From Haliotis asinina (taxonomy: Eukaryota; Mollusca; Gastropoda; Lepetellida; Haliotidae): a stretch of 64,000 nt of DNA. The translations under genes and the position numbers were made by a program. Positions 12,530-24,022 of this stretch are shown piece after piece. Within the stretch, counting starts at the first letter, position 1. Each line of letters starts with the position of its first letter. The notes beneath the pieces were generated by a model. The model saw only the letters and a list, made by a program, of their open reading frames with translations. It was not told the DNA's origin and ran no database searches. The stretch covers positions 20,465,001-20,529,000 of the forward strand of contig NC_090283.1 in the NCBI RefSeq assembly GCF_037392515.1, given 5' to 3'.

Positions 12530-13980
12530 GACAACCAATTATCGATAACAACAGTGTTAGCGTTCATGAATAACTGCGCCTCTCGAACCAAACATCGAGA
12601 CGTTTCTTATACCCTTGCTCACCAATGTGGCCACAACTTTCTCAACAGTCAGGGCGTGAGTGTGGTTTTATGGGATTTTTGGCAACATTCCAGCATTATC
12701 GTGGTCAAATGGATTCACGCATTATATGAACATGTCGTGAATTAAACCAGAGTCTTTTGGAGGAGGAACGAACATTTTAACCTCTAATCTACCCCACAGC
12801 CCATTTCAGAACATACCTGGTTTCTTTCAACTCGTTTGGTCTTGTGGGCCCATAGCGATTAACCTTTATCATTTCAATTTTCTTCAGGATAAGAGTGATA
12901 GATTCTGTTCTGTCACCTGTCAGTAACCTCAAGTGAAACTCGTCAGAATTGCGACCATAAGTGATAAAAGGCAATATCAGCGGTTATAGGCGTATCCTTC
13001 ATTTCATCCCCTACCTTCCATGAATATCTATTGACTTATACCAGATAGCAGTCGGTACCCACTAAGTCATGGAACGTGTTACGTCCATTGTTCAGTACTT
13101 GGTTTTGCAGACCTCATCTATGTTTACCTTTGTTGAGATAGTTACGGGCCGACCAGAGAGGAGGCCATATTCCAAACACTCTTGTCTGTTGTGCAGTTCC
13201 TTTGCCCTTCGTTTAATTGTGACGTGTTATTGGACAGAAACCTCATCCGCAGCATGAAGTCGTTCATCAATATACTTTGTTGAACTTCTCTTTACTCCAG
13301 TTCATGATACGTGGAATACCCGAGAGTGTGAAGCACGCCAAATTGGGAAGGATGCTTCAACTAATAAAGACACATTCCAAACTATCCAAAGCTTTCTGAA
13401 TAATATTCAAGTATTCCGTTATGTGATCACACTTTGAAAACATCCAATTTCGCATGTACCGCCATTTTGACTCTCAGAACCACGAGACTAAGCGTACAAG
13501 AACCAAATTGATTTAACAGTGTAGAAGAGGATACATTAAATGCAAATTTGTCTTCTTTGATCTTATTGAACATGTTTAAACTGCTGTGTAAAACATCACC
13601 AGATCAATTAATTCGACAAACAGTTTTAATTAGCACATACACAAGAACCTTTCTTGTAGATATCGCTTGAGTTAACTCTTGACAAAATTTAATCTAAAGG
13701 CCAACTTCAGTGTTTCCGTTGTGATATCAATAACGTAATTTATCTGATTTAATCTCACATCCTGGTGCCAGGAAGATAAGACGTCATCTTGTGAAATAAC
13801 TGAGTCCGGAAACAGCGGTTGATTGTATTAGCAGGATTTTTTTTTATTCTCAGGGTACGCTATGTAGAATCTAACAGGTGATACCTCACCGACTAAGATG
13901 GAGTGAGTTAAAATGTGACGTCACGTTGTGACCTGAATGGACTACCTCGAACGTATGCACCGTCTTGCATTTTCCACGTG
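12530..13980. other. Unassigned DNA
   Basis: No gene or repeat recognised; several 60-63-codon frames look like chance. Confidence 0.5.
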
Positions 13981-13981
13981 T

Positions 13982-14138
13982 AGATCCGTGTCAGAACTGA
14001 TCCTCAGTAACCCACCCGTGTCTAAAGAGGCGACTAACATGATCGGATAATCTGAGTCGCTGACGTGGTTGACACGTGTCTTTTTATCCAGACTGAATAT
14101 CGATGCTTATTATGTCATTTAAACTCACTCATTCACTT
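13982..14138 (+). mobile_element. SINE family A, degenerate
   Basis: AGAGGCGACTAACATGATCG, CGTGGTTGACACGTGTC and a terminal AAACTCACTCATTCAC mark an old plus-strand copy with an internal deletion. Confidence 0.75.
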
Positions 14139-14399
14139 TTTGATGTCTTTAGACGACTTAGACACTGAATGATAAATACATTTCACTGTTTTTCAGTATT
14201 AATGAAAGGCGAACTTACTTTTCTTCATCCACGCCTTCGCAAGGCTACGTCTTTAAGTCTGTTACAGATAATACACGAATACGGCCATGTATAAGCTTGC
14301 TTATATGAAACATGAATGATGTATATAAGTACATCCCATCCACTGTATAAGGTTTATGTCAAAGTTGTGTTTCAAAGTTATTCGATTCTTGTTAACGCC

Positions 14400-14575
14400 A
14401 GCCTGAGTGCCATTCCATAACGTCGGCTGTTAATAATTACGCATCAGGCAGTCCAGTCAATGACACCATGGACAACAATTTATGCAGATGGGTTACAATG
14501 ACATGTGACAACCCGATCGCATTAGCCGCCTTTTACGAGAAAATACAATGGTAACCAAAACCCTGGTCCCTGGCC
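14400..14575 (-). mobile_element. SINE family A, strongly degenerate
   Basis: Weak colinear matches on the minus strand (GGCAGTCCAGTCAATGA, GCAGATGGGTTACAATGACA, TTAGCCGCCTTTTACGA in plus-strand sense). Confidence 0.55.
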
Positions 14576-14579
14576 TTCA

Positions 14580-15320
14580 GAACTCTTTAGTCGCTGCTTT
14601 CAATGTAAGCTCGAATCCATATTCAGTTATTTTTTAAAAGAATCGTTATATCATAAAATTTACGTTAATCGCCCTTCACCAAAAAACTTAAGACAACTGT
14701 CTATACAACATAGTTGCCCTCGTCCGTCCACCTGTCAAGAATATACCCTAAACGATTTACAAAATGTAATCAACATGGGAGGAAAGGTCCTGTGAAGGAA
14801 TTATGGAGAAACCCTGTCTAGTCAAGTGAATATCATATAGTTCGAGCTGGTTTTAAAAGAACAATGTATTAAGTCAAATTGCGGCCACGTGTTATCTGGA
14901 AGGGAGGTAATCAAATTATCGTTAAAGCGAGGCCATGTTATGAGAGAGGCGTTTAATCAATATTACTTCGGCAATGACTGGAATTACGGCTTTACTTGGA
15001 CAGTGTTACTGCAGCATGTATTATTACAGAGCGCTCTCTAATATGCGCGAATATGCGAGGTGGGGTCGTTGGTCATAATGCTGGCGTTTTTCCCATGCAT
15101 CACATCATATCACAATAATGAGTGAGGAAAGCATTGTTTCCTAAGCCCCTACCCGGTCTATGGCTGACATACATGATAAGATTATGAAAGGCAAGACGTA
15201 TATCCACTGACTCATAAGAATAGCGGCATGGTTTTTAATGCTCTGAATCTTGAATTGTAACAAATTACCAGCAGCACGGGAAAAAAACCCCGAAAAACCG
15301 AAAAACGATTCGCCAGTGAC
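14580..15320. other. Unassigned DNA
   Basis: AT-rich sequence; nothing supported. Confidence 0.5.
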
Positions 15321-15324
15321 TCTT

Positions 15325-15515
15325 GAGGATCTGTGTTAGAACTGATCTTCAGTAACCCAAGCTTGTGGTAAAAGGCGACTAATGTGAGCACGTGGTCACA
15401 TCCGTTGACTTCGCTGACACACGTCATCATACCCCAATTGCTTAGACCGCCTCTATTATTTACAGACCGCCCATGTACCTGGAATATTGCTTGACGTGGC
15501 CTTAAATGACAAACA
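15325..15515 (+). mobile_element. SINE family A, diverged
   Basis: GTTAGAACTGATCTTCAGTA, AAAGGCGACTAATGTGAGC, TTATTTACAGACCGCCC and TGGAATATTGCTTGACG run in family order. The tail is replaced by a GGCCTTAAATGACAAACAAA variant that resembles the one in the copy at 7000. Confidence 0.8.
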
Positions 15516-15519
15516 AACA

Positions 15520-18500
15520 ACACTATGGTTTGTTATGTTTGATTTTCGATTGTAACCAGCCATCATCAACTCAGAAAACGAACACAAAACTGAAAAATGA
15601 TTCACCAGTAGCAGGTACAACACGTTCAAGTAACCTTATGCTGTTGATTCTGCCACCGGCTTGTATTTTTAATGAAACTAAAACAATTCCACGATGAATT
15701 AGTGGACATTTTTTGTCTGGTCGCGCGTCCAAATGTCCTGTTTTGTATTCAGGTTGTTGGAAAGCCATCAGTAGAAGGAAATATTGCAGACTCTCCACTA
15801 TCATTTGGAGCGCTAATTGATTGGAAGCATATATTTTACACAAGGCGGCGCTGGGTTAAACAAGATTATGCTATTGATTTTGGTGTTAAAACCAACCGGA
15901 ATGGCCTCATCTACCAGCGTTTGATAGAAACCTTGCCTAGTATTGCGAAAATGGTTTAAAATGTCTAGAGGGTGTTTCTGAAGAGTTCCTATCGATCAAA
16001 TGATGGCAGATTCCTTGTAACTAGAACTTTCCACTTTTTAGCCGTTTAAATTTGCAAAGAATTAAAGATTTCTGATGGTCTGAGTTCCTAATGTGCGTTC
16101 GGCCCAAAGGTCTTAGGTTCAAAGACAGTTTTCTTAAACATTCTGATGGCATGTTTAGAATTCACTATGTTCTTAGTGCGATGGAAATCTAATTTACGGA
16201 GGAAGAACTCCCACTGAGTATTGAATAAACTTCAAACAGAAGGCCCCTTTCGCTTCTCATTAGATGGTGGATTTCTAGTAAACACCATTTTATCAGCAAT
16301 AAAAAGCACAGTTAACTTTGCCAGATTAAATGCAGGTATTGCAAATCGTTCGGGCTGATCAAGCAGGTCAGGTTTTTAAATTTCTTAACTGAAATCTGTA
16401 AAGTTACCATGGGCAACAAAGAGTGTTCAAGTCGCAAAACAAATATCACTGGTGCCACAGAAACAGAAACTCCAAGACACGATAGAGCCAAGAAAGTTCA
16501 TCTCGATAATGAATGGATTTATAGGAATGCATTTCTGTCGAATTTCATTATCTGGAATGTGTGGGTACCGGTAGTTGGCATTTGAACACATTTATTTACA
16601 TTACCCGCTGCCAGTATTAAGAATCCATCTTGATGCCCTGCAATGGAATGTTGATCTACAACTGGATTTGGGCTTATGGGCTAACTGGTTATTTCGTTCC
16701 AATGACACCATTACAACAATATTGTCGTGATCACCTTTGAGGGACATTTGACAACGCCATAACTTTGTCGTCATTTTGACAATTCACACAAGACTTTGCC
16801 CGAGATCCCAGATGCAGAGAAGGCAAAAGGCGGCCGTTCGTCGAATGGACACAGTATGCTTGAACGTACACTCACAAATACAAATACGGATGGAGTGCCG
16901 CACAGTCGGCAGGTGTCAAGTTAGTGACAGAAACAATCTACGTTTCTTCATTGCAAGAAAAATATACTTCCCTAAACTTTCAGTGATACGTGCATTTGCT
17001 GACGTTAAAAGTATATAATGCTTATATTCTGATGGATGTTTCCAATGATATCTTGGTAGCAATGATTGCCTTAATTCGTCATCAAATGGAACAAAATGTA
17101 ATTCTGTTTCTACAGCTGGAACATAGGCGTTCCTCTTTCTCCTAGTGTCCGTCTCATTTCTATCATTTAAAAAGGTCCAAATAATGTGACTACTATAACT
17201 GACATTGCCATGACTACTAGTAATAAATTATCTTGCATTGTGAATCCTTTATGACAGGACTTGATGTTGATATACATGTAAAAATAGATATGCTTGACGA
17301 CGATTGTGTGCTGTCGCTGTTTCTCTGCGCAGATCTATACGACTTTACTGACCCAAGTGACCACGATACATCAGATTACATGATACTAACATTTAGTCAC
17401 TTCGTTTGAAATCTATATAAAAATCGTAATGTGTAAATCAAATATACACAATCGCATTACTGTTTACTCGTTGGGCAATCATTCATTAAAGAGTAGTACA
17501 GCATGTAACATGTTTTCATGTTGTGTTACAGTGTAAAAATGCATTATTATATATTATTGATGTGAATGAGGTATTTGCTGTTGTATGATGTCAGGACAAA
17601 GCTCTAGGGGAAACAGATTCATTCATTCAGTCAGTCAGTCAGTCAGTCATCAGATTGGGTGTCTGATTCGACAATTGCACACGTTGTTTTCTAAATTCGT
17701 GCCTCCTAAGATTCAAAAGGAGACTCTTTGAAATGATGGTGCAGCATTGAGATCGACAGTTTGAATCCGAGGTAGCTGCAGAGCACTGGAGAGACAATTC
17801 CAAATCCATGGCAATTTGTCCTATCTCCCCAGCTCAGCTAGTCACTGCATAACCACATTTGCACTTCGTCTCCATACCAGCACTGATCCGTGAGTAATTC
17901 CTTGAGGTTCATTGGGGTATTATAATCTCACAAAAGTTTGTCTTTCGCTTTTCATATCTCAATAAACTGAACAAATAATGAAATTGAATAACTTACCAAA
18001 TATGATATCTGCAGTGGTTTCATAAAAAGGTGCATTTATTTACATTAAATCAGATTGAAATTACGAGACTGATGTGCACTAGGGACAAGGGAGTACATTA
18101 TGGGTCGTGATGTGTATATTATCATGTTCTGGTTTTCATATACTTGTATATTGTCTTGGTGCTATATTGTGTCCAACAAGTGCAGTAAAGTACAGCTTAG
18201 TGCACATAAACCCAACTGAAAGGGATACTTTGCCACATGACATATTTGAAGCAGCATGGACCAAAGAAACAGTATGTCTGACATTTTCTTAGATGCATGT
18301 ATGGTAGAAACGTTGTCTACTGTTTTGGGTCACACACAAATATACAAGCTCATACCATTTCTTTAAAACCGTAGTTCGATATACTTATATATAATGAATG
18401 TGGTCGGAACCAATAGCGACAGTTCGTTATATATCGTGGTTCGTTATACAGCTATCGCCATTAACGCCTTTTAGTGGAAATGATCAACGTAGAAATTTGA

Positions 18501-19140
18501 GGTATAGATTTTGAAGATGGTAGCGCTACAGCATTAGTTGGCTGTATCATATCATATCTTCAAATTTTACCTGTTTAACAACATGGCAGACCTCTCCTGG
18601 GCATCAGCGATAATGGGTATGAGATGAATAAGATGGCCTATGGAGTGTCAAGTCACACATGCTATCGCTAATTGGTTTCCCTAGTGAATTAATTTGTTTT
18701 GAGGTACCATAAAGGACCACACTGTTTTCTGTTGTCACGGTAATGAGATTTATCGTATGGGAAGATAATTTCTCTCGGGAACGTACCACTGTAAAATTTG
18801 AAAACTGTCAATAATTTGATAACAGAATGAATCTCTAAATGTGTCAGTTGTAATATTGTAATACAACCGAATCCTTGTAACTTAATAACAAATTAATTAG
18901 TTTTCCAAATGTTTTTTTTTTTTTGTTCGGGCGACAAAACACGAATTTGACAATATTGACTCTCGAGAGCTGTTTGCCAGCTAAGAGAGGTTCATATTTG
19001 AATGTTTTTCGTTTTGTTTCAGATGCCTGTCCACTGGTAGCAGAGATGGACGCTTTATAAGAAGGTTGTCCCTGGCTTCAGTACACTCACCGACTCAACT
19101 TGCTTCAAAGTGCATTGACAACGCTCACATATTATACTGG
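15520..19140. other. Unassigned DNA with a short (CAGT)n run
   Basis: A small microsatellite of CATT then CAGT repeats lies at about 17618-17650. At about 18370-18460 TTCGTTATATATCGTGGTTC resembles termini of some pogo/Tigger-type elements, but no element could be delimited. No gene is supported. Confidence 0.5.
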
Positions 19141-19145
19141 TTGTA

Positions 19146-19245
19146 AGTGAGTGATTGAGTTTATCTTTACACTGTCTTTCAAAATATTCCAGCAATATCA
19201 GGGGAGTGGGACACCGGAAACGGACTCACACGTTGTACCTTACAA
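19146..19245 (-). mobile_element. SINE family B, 3' half
   Basis: Plus-strand sense starts GTGAGTGATTGAGTTT, then ATATTCCAGCAATATCAGGG, GGGACACCGGAAACGG and ACACGTTGTACC, i.e. tail to middle of SINE B reversed. The tRNA-like head is missing. Confidence 0.8.
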
Positions 19246-19879
19246 GATTACCATACCGTCCCTACTTCTCTTATATTCCTCTGTCAGTGCACCATGCCGT
19301 TGTGTTAGCATCTATGTAAACTTAACGGTGGATCTTGGGTTACCAAGGGTGTAACATGTCAGTCAACTGTGATGTGTCGAAATGACGGTTATGATGAAGT
19401 AGAAGTTTGGTTTCTGTGTATTCCATGTGCAACCACATTATGCAGCTGAGGCGAACCTGGTATCACTCGAAGTATATACATATATCCATCAGACTTCAAC
19501 GGAACTTATTTTGACAGTTTAGTTCTCATAGGCCTTTGACTGGCATTTAGAGAATTTTGTATGGATATGAACGTCTCTATTATGAGGTACACAACGTTTC
19601 GCAGTATATCTTTACTCTGTCATCGAGTGAGTGGTATAAGGCAGAGAGCATATATACACGTGTAAGAACAACAAAAGTGAGACAACAAATATGCAGGCTA
19701 ATCAATGCAGGTTAACCGACATTGATGTTGGCAGTTTTTCAGAAAATGCTGTGGCTGTAACCTTGCCAGAGGCTCCTCCAGACATACCTGCACAAGATAA
19801 TGGAATAGTCCAATAAAAACACAAGGAATAAGCCCGAAGCTGTACTATTTACATTGAACGACGGCAGAAAAGACTTTAA

Positions 19880-20890
19880 TTTGAATTTTGATTGCTCCAA
19901 TATAAAAAGAGTTTTCATAAACATTTTGGTTTAACCTTCTCGTCCAACAGGGGTTGGCGGCCTTATATCGAAAACATTATCAACAAGACATCTAAACTGA
20001 GTGTAGTATTTCAGAATTTAAAGTTACTACCAAATAGGCCAGCGCCAGTTTTTACTTTAGGCTTTACCCCTACCCGTAACAGGCAACGTGAGTTTAGAAA
20101 CTCCAATACATTACGCCAGCTATGCATGTACAATAATGAGGACCTCAACGTCCATATTCCATCAGTAGTTACAATGTGGAATAATATTCCCCGAGCTGTT
20201 AGAAACTGCGACTCTCTTACATCATTAACATTTCATATCAACGTTAAAGAAAATGTGCACCCAAATAGTATTCACATGGAATAAGGAATATGACAACGAA
20301 TGGTATGAATTTACAGCTTATTTAATATTTACACGATGTTTCTGGGCAACTTCTTGCCCTAGTGAATGAAGAAGGAAAAGCGGTAGCCTTGAAACGTCCT
20401 GCATGTTGTAACTATTAAAGAAGTTGTAAATCCATATCATTCGCTGTCATATTACCTACCAACTTCTAAATGCCAATCACGCATCAGGAACAAGTAAGTT
20501 AACTGCTTTGCACACACGATTAACAAATATGATGGGTACACTTAATTATGATTTATTTGGAATAAATATAAAATATTGTCGCATCATGTCTCATGGATGT
20601 GAGAATGCTTTAAATTGCTTTATTGAATGTCCATTGTATACTATTCGAAGACATAAACTGTTTAAATCTTTAAAGGGTGTTGACAAAACTAGAACACTGA
20701 TTACTATTCATCTTACCTTACATGTCAATGCAGGGCTTTCAATTACTGAAAATCCGACTTTTTCAAATATATACATTTCTATAGCGCTGAAACAAAACGT
20801 TTTCTCAGTCACCTTCTGTTGTACATATCCTATTATAAAAGAGTGGACTTTCTTAAGCTGGATAACTTAAGCATTTTCTTGAATTAATAA
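19880..20890 (+). mobile_element. LINE 3' end (RT C-terminus and zinc-knuckle region)
   Basis: The translation from 19892 gives the post-RT region typical of Jockey/CR1-like LINEs: KHFGLTFSSNRGWRPYIENI, then SVVTMWNNIPRAVRN near 20190. After an interruption it resumes at about 20505 with LHTRLTNMMGTLNYDLFGIN and CENALNCFIECPLYTIRRHK, the C-terminal cysteine/histidine block of such elements. The 5' part (endonuclease and RT core) is absent, as usual for 5'-truncated LINEs. The break at 20285-20456 is a separate small inverted-repeat element. Dead copy. Confidence 0.8.
20285..20456. mobile_element. MITE-like element with ~33-bp terminal inverted repeats
   Basis: The left end GGAATATGACAACGAATGGT pairs with the complement of the right end (GGTAATATGACAGCGAATGA). 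The match continues inward (ATGAATTTACAGC versus ATGGATTTACAAC) for about 33 bp with a few mismatches. The ~170-bp interior has no coding capacity but has its own short inverted segments (AACTTCTTGCCC, GAAGAAGG, AAGAAGTTG). It interrupts the LINE reading above, so it inserted after the LINE. A TA target duplication is possible but not certain. Confidence 0.75.
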
Positions 20891-20899
20891 AATATGTTT

Positions 20900-21183
20900 C
20901 AATCAATGAACATAATCAAACCACTCAGCAACAAACCTGTTCTTATGTCCGACAATAATTGATAGTACAAACAATTTTTAGAAGAGAAGAAAAAATACCA
21001 TTTGATCATACCAAAGTTCTATTTACACCTACAAAACGTCTTAGTAACGAACAACTTTCTGGCTCGCCCAACTTTACTCACTAACCAGTGAGCTGTCCTA
21101 CCATACCCGTCCGTGTTACACTGATTAACCTAGTAGTCCCGTGTCTGCCGATTGACTGTCTGTCCAACGGGTTATAACCTGTG
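20900..21183. other. Unassigned DNA
   Basis: Nothing supported. Confidence 0.5.
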
Positions 21184-21325
21184 AGGCCGGTGGGGTAGCT
21201 TAGCAGTTAAAGCTGTTCGTTCGGCTTACCAAAGCCCAGGGTTCGATTCTCTACCTTGGCACAATGTACGATGCAGTAATATTGCTGGAATACTTCTAAA
21301 GGCGACGTAAAATTGAACTTAATCA
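21184..21325 (+). mobile_element. SINE family B, diverged full-length
   Basis: The tRNA-like head reads GGTGGGGTAGCTTAGCAGTT (A box region) and AGGGTTCGATTCTC (B box), followed by ATATTGCTGGAATACTT and GGCGACGTAAAATTGAACTT. All parts are present but diverged, and the tail is eroded. Confidence 0.88.
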
Positions 21326-21998
21326 CGCATCGATTCTGTTTGTTGGAACCAGACGATATCAGTCAAACTAATAGCTACGGTATTTGCTGTTAGAAGCGTC
21401 TGATTCCAGATATGTCCTTATAAAATGTATCTGCATCTTGAATTTCATCAATGAGAAAAGCCTCATTTTCGCTTCTATCTTCCATTAAACCAATACCTTC
21501 TGTGCAACTGAAATACAAATGAAAGCCGCCTCGAGTCAATTATCGATTTTGTTTCTTGTATTCTATGGCAAATTGGTTTCGTGATTTGACTTATTTCCAA
21601 AATAAATGGTTACTCGTCACATGCAAGAAACGATAATGCATGTGACATGTCACTGCTGACGTACTGATTCAGGGTAATTTCAGCAAATCCGAGGTTAACA
21701 GGCCGTCGTCATGCTTTAATTTAAACTAAAATAATTCCACTTTAGCGTTGGCTTGGGGCCCCAAAAGATATCATTAATATATCCACATAAAAGTAGGGAC
21801 CGAAATGACAGAGACATCAATTTCTGTCGAAATTTGCAGATGGTTCTAAATTGCCCTGAAGCAAGAATCCAATGTGAAATACATCTTTCTTCTTGTGTGA
21901 TTAAGGTAAATCCATAATAAGTAATAAATGTACCTGCTCAAATAGATTCCGGATCACCGTAAGTCATATACTTGAACATATTTACGTTATCATTTCAG

Positions 21999-22108
21999 AG
22001 ACCTGTCCACGAGAAAGCTTTGGATATCCTGTTTCCCGAAGACATCGCCATCCAACGGCGATTGATCTATGCAAAGGGAGGAAACCCAGATATTATAAGA
22101 TAGCCTAG
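21999..22108 (+). promoter_or_regulatory. Probable 5' leader exon of the downstream gene
   Basis: A good splice acceptor (TTATCATTTCAG ending at 21998) precedes this stretch, so it is probably the last 5' leader exon joined to the coding exon that starts at 22109. One frame is open for 34 codons from the acceptor (RPVHEKALDILFPED at its start) and stops at 22101-22103. The coding frame has TAG at 22106-22108, directly before the ATG, which fixes that ATG as the first possible start in this exon. Whether the 34-codon run is translated is unknown. Confidence 0.5.
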
Positions 22109-24022
22109 ATGAGAATAGCCATGATTTGCTCGTGTGGTAAGCGGTCTTTAGAAACGCCTCCAATACTGGATGTGGAGAGAATACTACAAGATTATGCTTG
22201 GAAAGATTTTAAAGAAAAAAGTGGACCAGTTGAAAAGATATTCTTGCGCAGACGAGACTTTGATGTTGAGGTTCCTATGAACTACTTCCACTTTGAAGAT
22301 TCTGATACGATTCTGAAAACAAAAGATTCCAAAGCAAAACCGAAAGCAGCTGCCGGTCAGTCTATTCCAGAAACATCTGTCCTGCAGACACAGTTCAGAA
22401 ACAACACAAATAAAAGTCAGACATACAAGTTCAGAATAGAAAGGACAAGGAAAGCCACGATCAGTGTCACGTTTCAGAGAGGTTTTTCAATTGGTGGGAA
22501 GGCCCAGTTCAAACTGGGACTCCCGAAGATGATGTGTCAAGGAGGCGAAGTTGACATGAGGTTGCAAATATCCAAAACAACTGGGGAAACCTTTGACGAA
22601 ACACTGACATTTGAGGCCAATAGTGATATCAATGTGGAGGAAAACTGCAACTACACCGCTAATGTGGCCTTCACTGAGAAGGAAATATCAGCTGAGTTCA
22701 TGGTGCAGACGTTGATGAGGATGCCGACTGGAACAGCGCCTGTGTACATCAGAAGAAAACGAGACCACGAACTTTATGCAACAGTTTTTATAAACGACCT
22801 CAAAGACGTTTTCGCCGATTATAAAGCTTCCGCAGAAATCATTGACGAGTCTGCTAAGGACGCGAAGGTTGCTCGGTATGCAATCAAGTTCACTACAACT
22901 GGAATTGTTGAGGGAATGCGACTCTCTGGTCAGAAAATATATCTTGACTCAAAGAAGTTAGACAAGGGAGATACATCTGGCATGGAGGTGCCAGTTGCGA
23001 GTCAAAGTGCAGGGGCAATGATTGCTGGAGTTGGTGCCGCTCATCATTCTGGACTATTTCGAGCTAATTTCCCATCGGATAGTGATGATGCTAAGGAAGA
23101 CTCTACAGATGGCGCCTCCATGTCTACCTACAGAAGCATCAACAATGGACAGTCGGAGACACGGATTTTAAAGGCACCTCAGATCCCTACCATTATAACC
23201 ACAGCTCCAAGCTCCCAGGAAACATCTCCTCCATCTGATGCTGGCACTAACACAAGTATGGAGACACAATCGCTTCCTGAGGACAAAAACGAAGACGTCT
23301 TTGACAAGACGACACCATCTTCTTCTGCAACACCTTCTCCAAAACCAAGTCCCGGAAAACTACCCTCTAAGGACACGCATAAGGAAACGGGCAAAGTGCC
23401 ACTAAAAGAAACAAAGTCTTCGTCAAGAGGATCTAAGGATGAGACTAAAGTCCCCGCCCATGAGGTGAAGTCGCCAACGCAGGCACCAAAACCAAAGGTA
23501 GTGAAGGAAGACAGCTTTGGCAAGCACAAAATGGTGAAAGAGGACAGCCTTACCAAAGCTGATGCCACCAAACTTAAAGCAGAACCTCAAAGAGTTAAGC
23601 AAGAGTCACAAAAAGTAAAAGAGGCCCCGAAGGTAAAACCAGATCCCACAAAGGTCCAGAATATTAAAATCCTCACAAAACAGACTTCCAACCCTAAAGA
23701 GTCCCCAGATGCACCAGAGAAACAAAGGGATGAGAAGTCAAAGGAAGAGAAGTCAAAGGATGATAAGCCAAAGGAAGACAAGACAAAAGATGACAAGTCA
23801 AAGGATGAAAAACCAAAGGAAGAGAAGGTAGTGCTTCGTCGCAGCTTCAAACATGAGACTTTGGAGAGAATGGAAAGGGTGTCATCGCTTTCTGAAAAGC
23901 CCAGAATTCTGCCCAAATCAGGGAGTTTACCCAGAGCGAGTGTTCATTCGATTGAACCGCAGAGTTCAGAGGAAGATAGCACAAGCAGTTTAAGCAAACT
24001 CTCTAAGTGCACTAGTGTCTGA
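22109..24022 (+). CDS. Putative aerolysin-like (ETX/MTX2-type) domain protein with long charged tail
   Basis: A single uninterrupted ORF of 637 residues, the strongest gene in the window. Residues ~1-90 form an N-terminal region without a signal peptide (MRIAMICSCGKRSLE). Residues ~92-215 are a Thr/Ser-rich beta-strand region with alternating polar and hydrophobic residues (QTYKFRIERTRKATISVTF, then GFSIGGKAQFKLGLPK and TTGETFDETLTF). I read this as resembling the membrane-insertion module of aerolysin-like proteins, which occur widely in molluscs. Residues ~215-285 add more beta structure. From ~320 to the end the chain looks disordered: rich in Lys, Glu, Asp, Ser and Pro, with KSKEEK/KSKDDK/KPKEDK-type repeats near residues 545-580. 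Start: an in-frame TAG lies immediately before the ATG, and a splice acceptor at 21998 suggests upstream leader exons. Known in the family: oligomeric beta-barrel pores. Inferred: an intracellular or unconventionally released protein, as no secretion signal is visible. The family call is by eye; another beta-rich fold is possible. Confidence 0.6.
   Translation: MRIAMICSCGKRSLETPPILDVERILQDYAWKDFKEKSGPVEKIFLRRRDFDVEVPMNYFHFEDSDTILKTKDSKAKPKAAAGQSIPETSVLQTQFRNNTNKSQTYKFRIERTRKATISVTFQRGFSIGGKAQFKLGLPKMMCQGGEVDMRLQISKTTGETFDETLTFEANSDINVEENCNYTANVAFTEKEISAEFMVQTLMRMPTGTAPVYIRRKRDHELYATVFINDLKDVFADYKASAEIIDESAKDAKVARYAIKFTTTGIVEGMRLSGQKIYLDSKKLDKGDTSGMEVPVASQSAGAMIAGVGAAHHSGLFRANFPSDSDDAKEDSTDGASMSTYRSINNGQSETRILKAPQIPTIITTAPSSQETSPPSDAGTNTSMETQSLPEDKNEDVFDKTTPSSSATPSPKPSPGKLPSKDTHKETGKVPLKETKSSSRGSKDETKVPAHEVKSPTQAPKPKVVKEDSFGKHKMVKEDSLTKADATKLKAEPQRVKQESQKVKEAPKVKPDPTKVQNIKILTKQTSNPKESPDAPEKQRDEKSKEEKSKDDKPKEDKTKDDKSKDEKPKEEKVVLRRSFKHETLERMERVSSLSEKPRILPKSGSLPRASVHSIEPQSSEEDSTSSLSKLSKCTSV

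Noticed and set aside
18370-18465. TTCGTTATATATCG motifs resembling DNA transposon ends
   Set aside because: No second terminus or target duplication could be found.
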